NCBI GenBank assembly: GCA_026712715.1
Contig: JAPOPW010000025.1
Coordinates: 1-64,000, forward strand
Source of the DNA: Immundisolibacterales bacterium
GTDB lineage: Bacteria; Pseudomonadota; Gammaproteobacteria; HK1
Length of the DNA stretch: 64,000 bases
Reading direction: 5' to 3'
The translations under genes were made by a program, and so were the position numbers. Of this stretch, positions 1-6,633 are shown piece after piece. Numbering within the stretch: the stretch's first letter is position 1; each line of letters starts with the position of its first letter. A model generated the notes under the pieces. That model made no database searches and was not told the DNA's origin. It saw only the letters and a list, made by a program, of their open reading frames with translations.

Positions 1-150
1 GTGGGGGGCCCGCAGGCGTGCCCCCGGGGCCGCCGGCACAGCTGCGGGGTCGCGGCGGTCCCCGCCGGCGTCCCGCTCCCCACCGTCGCCGCGGTCCTGG
101 GGCACGCGTCGCTCACGACAACCGCGATCTACACCACCGCGATCGGGGCG
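1..150 (+). pseudogene. C-terminal remnant of a tyrosine recombinase (phage-type integrase)
   Basis: The first frame reads through the C-terminal catalytic signature of tyrosine recombinases: an R-H-S-x-G box near residue 12, then a helix ending in VLGHASLTTTAIYTTAIG, where the GHxxxxTT block and the nucleophilic Tyr (codon 130-132) are conserved. Family members have a further 200-300 residues upstream, which lie outside the window. The open frame continues to 234 but resembles no integrase past about residue 50, so the reading frame has probably run into unrelated DNA. It converges on the membrane acyltransferase gene, whose stop codon (129-131) lies inside this fragment. It could be the intact end of a live integrase or a decayed island end; the odd tail favours decay. 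Confidence 0.6.
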
Positions 151-1013
151 CAGGGGGGGTTGCGGGGCTGGGGGCCGGGGAGCCGGAGCCAGGCCCAGAA
201 GAGGGCGAAGAGGACCGGCTGGTGCAGCAGGTAGTACACGAGACTGTTGCGGCCGATGAAGCGCAGGAGCCGCCCGGCCCGGCCGTCGAGCCTCGGGCGC
301 GCCAGCACCTCGAGCAGTCCGCCCCGCGCGCACCACTTCGCGGCCGCGACCCCGAGCAGGACCGGCGCAAGCCACGGGAACACCGGCCGGAAGTCGCTCG
401 TCACCGGGGTGTCGCTCGAGAGGCCGATCCAGTACCAGGCGGTCGCGTCCGGCAACGCCCCGTGGACCGCGCGGTCGATCGCGAGGACCGCCACCGCCGC
501 CACCGCCGGCCCCCACCACGGAGCGCGCACGAACGCGAGCCCGACGACGCTCGCGACCGCGATCATGTGCAGGATGCCGAAGAAGATCCAGGACTTCGGC
601 GTCACGAACCAGGTGACGACGGAGATCGCGAGCGCGGCGAGGGCGACGGTGGCCAGGCGCCGGCCCCAGCGCGGCCAGCGAATGTCGCGAGGGTGCGCGA
701 GCACGAGGCTCGCCCCGGCGAAGAACAGGAAGCTCCCGGCCACGGTGGTGGCGAGGTGGCGCCAGTGCGGCTGATCCGCGTAGCCGCGCGCCTCGATGCC
801 GAAGAACTCGAGGTCGTAGGCGAAGTGAAAGACGGTCATGCCGACGAGCGCGGCGCCCCGGAGCCAGTCCACGATCGCGATGCGGGGAGCCGCGGCCGGC
901 GGGTCGGGCGGCCGGCGCCCCGCGCCACCTTCGGCCCGCGTTCCTCCCGGTCGATGGTGGGTCGTTCCCCGGCTCCTTCCCCTCCCTCGCTTCGCTCGTC
1001 GTGAACGCGCCAT
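129..1013 (-). CDS. DUF1624 / heparan-alpha-glucosaminide N-acetyltransferase-like membrane protein
   Basis: A 294-residue polytopic inner-membrane protein of the DUF1624 group, related to the acyltransferase that acetylates heparan glucosamine in lysosomes; bacterial members are thought to acylate envelope glycans or oligosaccharides, substrate unknown. A basic cytoplasmic N-terminus of about 43 residues precedes the signature IAIVDWLRGAALVGMTVFHF, which carries the family Asp-Trp-Leu-Arg-Gly and Phe-His elements. About six or seven further hydrophobic helices follow, ending with SLVYYLLHQPVLFALFWAWL. The start at 1013 has a GGAG-type ribosome site about 9 bp upstream. The last dozen residues are encoded by DNA overlapping the recombinase remnant on the other strand, so the natural C-terminus may have been altered at that junction. 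Confidence 0.75.
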   Translation of the reverse strand: MARSRRAKRGRGRSRGTTHHRPGGTRAEGGAGRRPPDPPAAAPRIAIVDWLRGAALVGMTVFHFAYDLEFFGIEARGYADQPHWRHLATTVAGSFLFFAGASLVLAHPRDIRWPRWGRRLATVALAALAISVVTWFVTPKSWIFFGILHMIAVASVVGLAFVRAPWWGPAVAAVAVLAIDRAVHGALPDATAWYWIGLSSDTPVTSDFRPVFPWLAPVLLGVAAAKWCARGGLLEVLARPRLDGRAGRLLRFIGRNSLVYYLLHQPVLFALFWAWLRLPGPQPRNPPCAPIAVV

Positions 1014-1085
1014 GAGGACGGCTCCTGCTCCCGTCAGGTTGCGGCGGTTGCGACACGCGGGCCGCCGGCCCGAGCATTGCGCCGG

Positions 1086-1487
1086 CTACGCAAGCAGCGC
1101 CACGCCCACGGCCGCGGCCGCCTCGTTCAAGCGGCGGTCCAGGCTCGCCAGCGGGCACCCTTCCCGGATCGCGAGAGCAAGGTAGCTGGCGTCATGGGCC
1201 GTCAGACCGTGGGCGCGCGCCAGGGCCATGACGTGATGGTCGTCCACTTCGCCCGGACAGCGGACCGGAAGCCGGCGAACCCGGGCCATGGAAGCGGCGG
1301 CATGGCGTTCGCCGATCCGCCCCCGGCGCTCGGCCGACAACAGAACGTTTCGAACTTCATGCCAGAAGAGACTCGGAACCTTCGCCGTCTCGTCGGCCAG
1401 ACGGTCGAGGGCGAGGTCGGCCAGCGCCGCATCCTCGTCCGGCAGCAGCCATGCGGCCGCGACCGAGGCGTCGGGCACGAACGCCAT
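1086..1487 (-). CDS. PIN-domain toxin (VapC-like ribonuclease)
   Basis: A 133-residue single-domain PIN protein, the toxin half of a type II toxin-antitoxin pair. The chosen ATG at 1487 gives the N-terminus MAFVPDASVAAAWLLPDE, with the first catalytic Asp in the usual place; the open frame extends 30 codons further but that stretch overlaps the antitoxin gene and looks non-coding. Other acidic PIN positions are visible: a Glu in WHEVRN, an Asp in HDASYLALA and a final Asp in LASLDRRL. Members cut RNA, often tRNA or rRNA, with Mg2+. The start codon overlaps the antitoxin stop (ATG at 1487-1485, TGA at 1489-1487), so the two are translationally coupled. Confidence 0.85.
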   Translation of the reverse strand: MAFVPDASVAAAWLLPDEDAALADLALDRLADETAKVPSLFWHEVRNVLLSAERRGRIGERHAAASMARVRRLPVRCPGEVDDHHVMALARAHGLTAHDASYLALAIREGCPLASLDRRLNEAAAAVGVALLA

Positions 1488-1729
1488 CAGCGGGGGTGTC
1501 CCTCGTGGCGCCAGGACAGGATCTCGGAGGTTGTCACGGCCCGCTGCTTCGCCCGTTCCCGACGCAGGGTCGCGCACAGCGCGGCATGCTCGTGCCGGCC
1601 ATCGATCCGCGTGACGTGGGCGATCGGCGTCGCGCCCCGGCAGATGACGAGATCCTCGCCGGCTTCCACTTCGGCCAGCAGCGCGGACAGGTGTGTCTTG
1701 GCCTCGCCGATCTTCACGTGACGGGTCAT
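1487..1729 (-). CDS. Phd/YefM-type antitoxin
   Basis: An 80-residue antitoxin of the Phd/YefM fold. Its N-terminus (VKIGEAKTHLSALLAEVEAG) matches the conserved opening of this family, where a beta strand and helix form the DNA-binding dimer, followed by a strand carrying ICRGATPIAHV. The last 30 residues are the region expected to wrap the toxin. It lies directly upstream of and overlaps the PIN toxin gene, the usual antitoxin-first order, and is expected to repress its own promoter, though I see no clear operator in the 180 bp before it. Confidence 0.85.
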   Translation of the reverse strand: MTRHVKIGEAKTHLSALLAEVEAGEDLVICRGATPIAHVTRIDGRHEHAALCATLRRERAKQRAVTTSEILSWRHEGHPR

Positions 1730-1907
1730 TTCTTCCGAGCTCCCTGCGCGGCCCCGTTCCGAAGGGCCAAGCGTGTATCGCGCCGGGCCTCGGCCGGCAT
1801 GCTAGGTTCGCGGCCGGGATTGGTCAAGCACTTGGTCTGTTCCATCGGCAACCCCGGGGCGGCGGGTTGGGTTTTCCTCTCCGCGAACGGGAAAATCGGC
1901 GCGCGGA

Positions 1908-2969
1908 TCAGGCGAGGAGGAGGAAGTCCTTCCCGGCGCAGCCCCGCGAACGGGCGCACACCTCGATGCCTTCGCGCGCGCCGTGGTCGTTGGTGTTGCC
2001 CTCGACGGTCGCGAACGCTTCCGGCCCCGCCTCGGCCACGATGCCGACGTGAACCCAGTCCGCCGGGGCCTTCCCGCGAACGACGAAGAGCGCGCCCGGG
2101 GGGACCCGCTCCACCCGTTCATCTGCGCCGAGCGCGTCCCCGTCGAGGAACCGTCCGTCCGCCTTCGCGTCCCGCACGAGCTGGTCCACCCCGACCCGGC
2201 GCGGGATCGGCGGCCCGGCCTCGCCCATCGCGTGCGCGGCCTGGGCGATGACGTGGCTCGCGAACCCCGCGCACCACGGCTGGTCGTCGCCCTCGCGCCC
2301 GTGCATGTAGAGCCGCACCCACGGCCCGCAGTTGCCCCGCCCCCGGACCTTGAGCTCGGTCGGCCGGACGGCGAGGTGGGCGCGGGCGGTCTCTAGCACG
2401 ACGTCGTGGATCGCCCGACCCCTCGCATCGGGGACCGGCTCGAGGGCGACCCGCATGGGGGCGGTCAGGGCCCCCCAGGTGCGCGCGTCCACCGTCCCGG
2501 ACTCGGGGAGGCCGCGCCGGCGCTGGAAGTCCCGCACCGCCGCCTCTGTCGCGGGGCCGAAGTCGCCGTCGATTTCCGTCCCCGATCCGCGAAGGGTCAG
2601 CCACTCCTGCACCCGCCACACCTCGCCCGGCCCCGCCCCAGTGTCCCGACGGCCGCGCCCGACCTCCCCCGGAGAATCGAGCTCCGCCCGGGCGTACGGG
2701 TCGAAAGCCGGGCGTGGCGCCGCGCCCGCCGGCGCCGTCGGAACGGATTCGGGCGGCCGGTCCGCCGGGCCATCCTCGGGGCCGCCGCCCGCCGCCGCCC
2801 CGCGCTCCGCGCGCCGCACCCAGTCGTGAAGCGTCCCCGCCGAGCAGTCGAGCCTCGACGCCACGGAGACGACGGCCGCCCACCTGGAAGCATGCGCGTC
2901 CCGGTCTTCCAGCACCAGCCGCACGGCCCGGTCCCCAAGCTCCTGGGAGTACCCTTCAGAGAAGTTCAT
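1908..2969 (-). CDS. IS3 OrfA-like HTH fused to peptidoglycan-binding and CHAP/NlpC-like hydrolase domains
   Basis: A 353-residue protein with an unusual order. Residues 1-55 look like the N-terminal helix-turn-helix of an IS3-family OrfA (HTH_Tnp_1): YSQELGDRAVRLVLED, WAAVVSVASRL and TLHDWVRRAE. A low-complexity Gly/Pro/Ala linker (about 56-115) leads into a peptidoglycan-binding domain (about 117-170: VQEWL, DGDFGPATEAAVRDFQRR). The C-terminal domain has cysteine-peptidase or amidase features: a Cys in QPWCAGFASH, a His in DWVHVGIV and an Asn in VEGNTND. There is no signal peptide, which is odd for a cell-wall enzyme. The upstream ribosome site (TGGAGCG) looks inherited from the insertion sequence. 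It may be a true chimera, or a hydrolase gene whose 5' end was replaced by a transposon fragment; the internal domains contain no plausible ATG before residue 170. Confidence 0.75.
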   Translation of the reverse strand: MNFSEGYSQELGDRAVRLVLEDRDAHASRWAAVVSVASRLDCSAGTLHDWVRRAERGAAAGGGPEDGPADRPPESVPTAPAGAAPRPAFDPYARAELDSPGEVGRGRRDTGAGPGEVWRVQEWLTLRGSGTEIDGDFGPATEAAVRDFQRRRGLPESGTVDARTWGALTAPMRVALEPVPDARGRAIHDVVLETARAHLAVRPTELKVRGRGNCGPWVRLYMHGREGDDQPWCAGFASHVIAQAAHAMGEAGPPIPRRVGVDQLVRDAKADGRFLDGDALGADERVERVPPGALFVVRGKAPADWVHVGIVAEAGPEAFATVEGNTNDHGAREGIEVCARSRGCAGKDFLLLA

Positions 2970-3106
2970 CGCTCCAGTGTGTCAGAAGTCGGAGCCCCCG
3001 GGAGACCCGGGGCGATTCGGCAGACGCAACCGCGGTCTCTCTCGCCCACGCGCTCGCCCCGGACCCACACTCGGTGTACAGGCGCGATCCGCACTCGTGG
3101 GACGGG

Positions 3107-4525
3107 TCAGAACTGACGCACGAAGCGAAGCTCGGCGGAGTTCCTGCGGTAGTCGTGGAGCTGCGCGTTGGTGTCCCGGGCCTCGCTCGTCACCGCGAGC
3201 TCGGGGCTGAAGCCGTAAAGGGTGAAGCGGCGGTGGTGGACCGAGGCGCTGAGGGTCCTCGTCCGGTCCTCGCGAAACTCTCCCGGGGGGGTGTGGGGGA
3301 TCCACTCCCCCTCGTAGTCCGTCCAGCGAAGCTGCGCGCTCGCCCCGAGGGAGAATCCCTTCGGCAGTGACTTCCGGACGCCTACTCGCACCCAGCGGCT
3401 CGTGTTGCGGTTGCGCACGAACGCGGGTCGCTCGGCGCCGTACCCGAGCGCCCCGTCGACGCGCACGGTCGGGGTCGCCACCCAGTTCCCGCTCAGCGAG
3501 AGGTCACGGACCGGACCGTCGAGGTTCCGGTTCACCCGGTACCGGCGGTCGTGCCACGAGGCATGGCCGGTGACGGACAACCGACGGGTGAGACGCCGGC
3601 GCGCCTCGAAGCGGCCCCCAAGAGCGTCGTAGTCCGCGCTCCCGTGAACGAGGCTTCGACGCGCGCTCCCGAGCACGCTCAAGTCCGTCCGCGCCCCCAC
3701 GAGCCAGCGCGGGCCCGCGTGCAAGCCGAGGTTGGTCTGGTCGTACCGAGCCGCCGCGTACTCGCGCCGCGAGAGATCCCCACCGGCGCGGAGCCGGACC
3801 CGCTCCCCCAACGGATGCTGGTACTCGCCGCCCGTCCAGAGCGAAAGCCCCAACCCCGAGGTGGTGAGCTCCTCCTGATCGCGACGGAACGAGAGTGGGA
3901 CGCCACCGACGTGGATCTGGATGAACCGCTCGTCCGACGCGGCCCCGATGTTGCTGTCCGGGGCAAGCGCCGCCCCGAAGTAGACGCTCCAGCGCTTGCG
4001 GGCGCGGATCCGGATGAGGAAGCGTTGCACGTTCGCGACCACGGCCGGGGGAAGGTCCCCGGCGAGGACCTGTTCGAAGTGCCGGCGGGCGAGCGAGTCC
4101 TTGCCCTTGAGAAAGAAGGCCCGCGCCATCTCCAGGCGGGCGCGAACCAGGCTGGGGTCCTGCACCAGCATGGCATGCAGGGCTTCGATGGCCGCGTCCA
4201 GCAGCGCGTCCCGCACCTCGTCGGACACGCCGGGTTGCCCGGATGCTTCGATTCCCGCAAGACCGACGAGGAAGAGCGCGTCGGGTTGGTGCGGGTGGCG
4301 CTCGACGACCGGCCGCAGGACCTTCAACGCCTCCAGAAACCGACCCTCCCTTATCAGCGAGCGCGCCCGGTCAACCCCGGCTGGACCAGTCTGCCCGGCC
4401 GCGGCGGGCGTTTGCGAGGACGGTGGCTGCTGCCCCTTCGCCGGTCCGGCCAGCACCAGGGCGGCGGCAACCGCCAGGACACCGGGGATGACGAGACGCC
4501 TCTTTCGGCAATGTTGACCACTCAT
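3107..4525 (-). CDS. Surface lipoprotein assembly modifier (Slam, DUF560) outer-membrane protein
   Basis: A 472-residue protein expected in the outer membrane, where Slam proteins move lipoproteins such as TbpB to the cell surface. The ATG at 4525 gives a basic then hydrophobic signal peptide (MSGQHCRKRRLVIPGVLAV...) ending near AKGQQ; a TTG six codons upstream is also open. Residues 50-165 are TPR-like helices (LIREGRFLEALKVLRPVV, PDALFLVGLAGIEASG, ARAFFLKGKDSLARRHFEQVL). From about residue 175 the chain is alternating amphipathic beta strands of a barrel, ending in Phe as outer-membrane proteins do. It sits downstream of two lipoprotein genes on the same strand, the usual Slam-plus-substrate arrangement. 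Family assignment is by pattern recognition and is fairly secure. Confidence 0.82.
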   Translation of the reverse strand: MSGQHCRKRRLVIPGVLAVAAALVLAGPAKGQQPPSSQTPAAAGQTGPAGVDRARSLIREGRFLEALKVLRPVVERHPHQPDALFLVGLAGIEASGQPGVSDEVRDALLDAAIEALHAMLVQDPSLVRARLEMARAFFLKGKDSLARRHFEQVLAGDLPPAVVANVQRFLIRIRARKRWSVYFGAALAPDSNIGAASDERFIQIHVGGVPLSFRRDQEELTTSGLGLSLWTGGEYQHPLGERVRLRAGGDLSRREYAAARYDQTNLGLHAGPRWLVGARTDLSVLGSARRSLVHGSADYDALGGRFEARRRLTRRLSVTGHASWHDRRYRVNRNLDGPVRDLSLSGNWVATPTVRVDGALGYGAERPAFVRNRNTSRWVRVGVRKSLPKGFSLGASAQLRWTDYEGEWIPHTPPGEFREDRTRTLSASVHHRRFTLYGFSPELAVTSEARDTNAQLHDYRRNSAELRFVRQF

Positions 4526-4707
4526 TCGTGCTGGCTTCCTCAAATCGCAACATCCGCAATCGGATCATTCACAGCAGGGCTCGGAAGCGGGTGCATGACA
4601 ACGCAAGCCCAACTCCGGCGGTACCCGCCGCCCGCATGCCGCCCGGCCCGCGCCTTCGGCGTGGACCCGCTCTAAACCCCCGTCCGTTTCCGGCCCGAAA
4701 CGGCCGG

Positions 4708-6048
4708 CTACTTGCCGGCGCCGAAGGCGCCCGCGACATGCGCGCCGGGGAAGTGAACGTCGAACCGGCCGGTGACATGGCTCGGCCGCGCGTTGGTCTC
4801 GGCTCCGTCCGTGCCGTGAAACCGCCCCTCCCAGGTGCCTTCCCCACGGCTGCCGGGGCCGACCTCTCCTCGGGTCTCTCCCGCGAAGGACGGCTCCCCG
4901 GTCGTCAAACCGGCCGACCCGAGCGTCACGCGCCAGCCCTCCATCGACCTTCCCGCCCCGTCCCGGAACGACTCGACCTCGCCCGTCACCTCCCCCGCGT
5001 CCAGGGCGCCGAAGAAGTTGGCCGTCAGCACCGCCTCCGCCGTGAACTCGCCCGCGCTCCCCGCCGTGACCCGGCCCCCGGAGACGTCCACCGTCACCCA
5101 GACCCCCGCCGCCGCGCCGTGGTAGGTCGCCGACCCTTCCATTGCCGCGCCGACGTTTCCCGCACCCGCAGGGAACCCCGCGCCACCCGAAAAGCTCTGG
5201 AAGCCGTACGAGCCGTCGTCCTCGTTCAGCCACCAGCCGAAGTACGCGTGCTCGTAGTCCGGGATCTGCACCATCGCGGTGCTGTCCGGTCCGAACACCC
5301 AGGCTCCGTCCATCGCCGTCGGCGCGCCACGGTCGTCGAGCGTCACCGAGCAGACCTCACCCGAGCAGCGGTATCTTCCCGACCCGCCCGCGAACGTGCC
5401 GGTGAACTCGAGTCCCGCATTCGCGCCGGTTCCTTCCGCCGGGTAGGTGATCGAGCCATCCGGGGGCGCGAATGCGAGAGAGGTCGACCGGACGACCGGG
5501 AACCAGCTCGTCTCAATGGCCAACCCGGGCGCTAGAACCGTCTCCCCGGTCAACCCGCTCACCTCACGCAGACGGTTGAGGTTGTCCGGGGTGAAGGCCG
5601 CCGCTTCCGGCTCGGCGACGTCGGTATACACGACCAGGTGCTCCGTCTCCTCGCCACGCCGGAACCGAACCCCGGTCCAGCCGGCGATTGCCGCGGGCCC
5701 TTCGTCCTGCTCCGCGAACCCGCCGGAGCGGGCAATCCCGTCCCGGGGCGTCCCGGACTCCGTCACCCCGACGGTGACCGTCGTGCCGTCGTGGCTCGCC
5801 ATCACCGTGGGGGCGACCGCATATTCCGCATCATCGAACGCGCCGTGACCGTCCGTTGCTCTGGCCGCCTCGAGCGCCGCCGACAGGGCGACCGATCTCT
5901 CCGTCGCCGCCGTGTCCTGCTCCGGATCCGGGTTTGGCTCTGGCTCCGGGACCGCTCCACCCCCACCGCCGTCGCCGCCGCAGGCCACAAGGCCAAGCGT
6001 GAGCGCTGCCGCACCAACGGCCGCAGTCAGGTTCCTGAACAAAGGCAT
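4708..6048 (-). CDS. Lipoprotein with TbpB-like C-terminal beta-barrel; candidate Slam substrate
   Basis: A 446-residue lipoprotein. The ATG at 6048 (GAGGGG about 10 bp upstream) opens a signal peptide whose lipobox is LVAC, Cys at residue 23, followed by a Gly run and a Pro/Glu/Asp tether as in surface-exposed lipoproteins. The remainder is beta-rich. The C-terminal part contains strands separated by Gly and Asp turns (TAEAVLTANFFGALDAGEV, then a final HVTGRFDVHFPGAHVAGAF), which resemble the eight-stranded barrel of transferrin-binding-protein-B-like proteins. The same closing motif ends the larger lipoprotein upstream. It precedes the Slam gene by about 180 bp. The ligand is unknown; TbpB-like barrels in this setting may bind metal carriers, haem or host proteins. 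Confidence 0.75.
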   Translation of the reverse strand: MPLFRNLTAAVGAAALTLGLVACGGDGGGGGAVPEPEPNPDPEQDTAATERSVALSAALEAARATDGHGAFDDAEYAVAPTVMASHDGTTVTVGVTESGTPRDGIARSGGFAEQDEGPAAIAGWTGVRFRRGEETEHLVVYTDVAEPEAAAFTPDNLNRLREVSGLTGETVLAPGLAIETSWFPVVRSTSLAFAPPDGSITYPAEGTGANAGLEFTGTFAGGSGRYRCSGEVCSVTLDDRGAPTAMDGAWVFGPDSTAMVQIPDYEHAYFGWWLNEDDGSYGFQSFSGGAGFPAGAGNVGAAMEGSATYHGAAAGVWVTVDVSGGRVTAGSAGEFTAEAVLTANFFGALDAGEVTGEVESFRDGAGRSMEGWRVTLGSAGLTTGEPSFAGETRGEVGPGSRGEGTWEGRFHGTDGAETNARPSHVTGRFDVHFPGAHVAGAFGAGK

Positions 6049-6368
6049 GTCACCGACCCCCTCAAGAAGACGTCCGCTACCGGGCTCGGGTTTCGCGCAC
6101 CCGGAATCGTACCGTTCCATGGGCACAAACGCACCGACCGCGAGAGGACCAACGCTGGCTCCGGACGACCAATCAAGACCGCCGCGCCGAGCACGCGAAA
6201 CGCAGGATGCCGGACCCGTTCAATTCGCCCGGCAAGCTCCGTGATGTCGTCGCGGGTCTGCATAGTCTCCTCGAGCCATGCCAGCCGCTCGCAGGTCGGA
6301 TCCTAACACCGCGGCCCCAGTTGGCCATGGACTTCCCGAAGGTTTGCCCGATCGCCCGTTCGGGCAGG

Positions 6369-6387
6369 CCACGTACCCGGTACGTGG
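6369..6387. promoter_or_regulatory. Perfect 19-bp palindrome, possible operator
   Basis: Two 9-bp arms, CCACGTACC and GGTACGTGG, flank a single C. It lies about 320 bp upstream of the 446-residue lipoprotein start in a spacer with no gene. Its length and symmetry suit a dimeric repressor of the TetR or similar type; it does not resemble a Fur or Zur box. No function is shown by the sequence alone. Confidence 0.4.
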
Positions 6388-6531
6388 ACAACGGCTCGAG
6401 CTTTGCGCCACGAATCCCTCCGGAAGCGCCTCCGTCGCAACGGCGTTTTCGTTCTTCCGAACTTTCGCCGCCGTCGGGATGAAAAGGGACTTGCCCTCCA
6501 AGCCTTCGATCAGGCTATACACACATGAAGA

Positions 6532-6560
6532 GGGCGGCGACCGATGCGGGGTCGCCGCCC
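6532..6560 (-). terminator. Second hairpin of a tandem terminator
   Basis: An 11-bp GC-rich stem (6532-6542 with 6550-6560) and a 7-nt loop, just beyond the T run of the first terminator in the minus-strand direction. What follows is TCTTC, a weak U tract, so this one alone is a poor intrinsic terminator but may act as a backup. Confidence 0.5.
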
Positions 6561-6561
6561 G

Positions 6562-6596
6562 AAAAAAAAGGAAGGGCGGCACGGGGCCGCCCTTCC
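6562..6596 (-). terminator. Intrinsic terminator of the large lipoprotein gene
   Basis: Reading the minus strand, an 11-bp perfect stem (6586-6596 with 6570-6580) with a 5-nt loop is followed directly by eight T residues. It lies 38 bp after the stop codon of the 905-residue lipoprotein gene. This is a textbook rho-independent terminator and indicates that the large lipoprotein is transcribed separately from the smaller lipoprotein and Slam genes. Confidence 0.92.
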
Positions 6597-6633
6597 TACG
6601 AATGGGGCGTTCACCCCAGTTGGGAGGGACTAC

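Larger units (their letters stand above)
6049..6561. other. Non-coding spacer between the two lipoprotein genes, with inverted repeats
   Basis: About 510 bp without a credible gene on either strand; the open frames here have no domain signal. It holds the downstream hairpins of the larger lipoprotein gene (6532-6596), a perfect 19-bp palindrome at 6369-6387 and a smaller inverted repeat TGCCCGA/TCGGGCA (6345-6351 and 6360-6366). The region must contain the promoter of the 446-residue lipoprotein gene, but I cannot pick a convincing -35/-10 pair. Confidence 0.6.
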
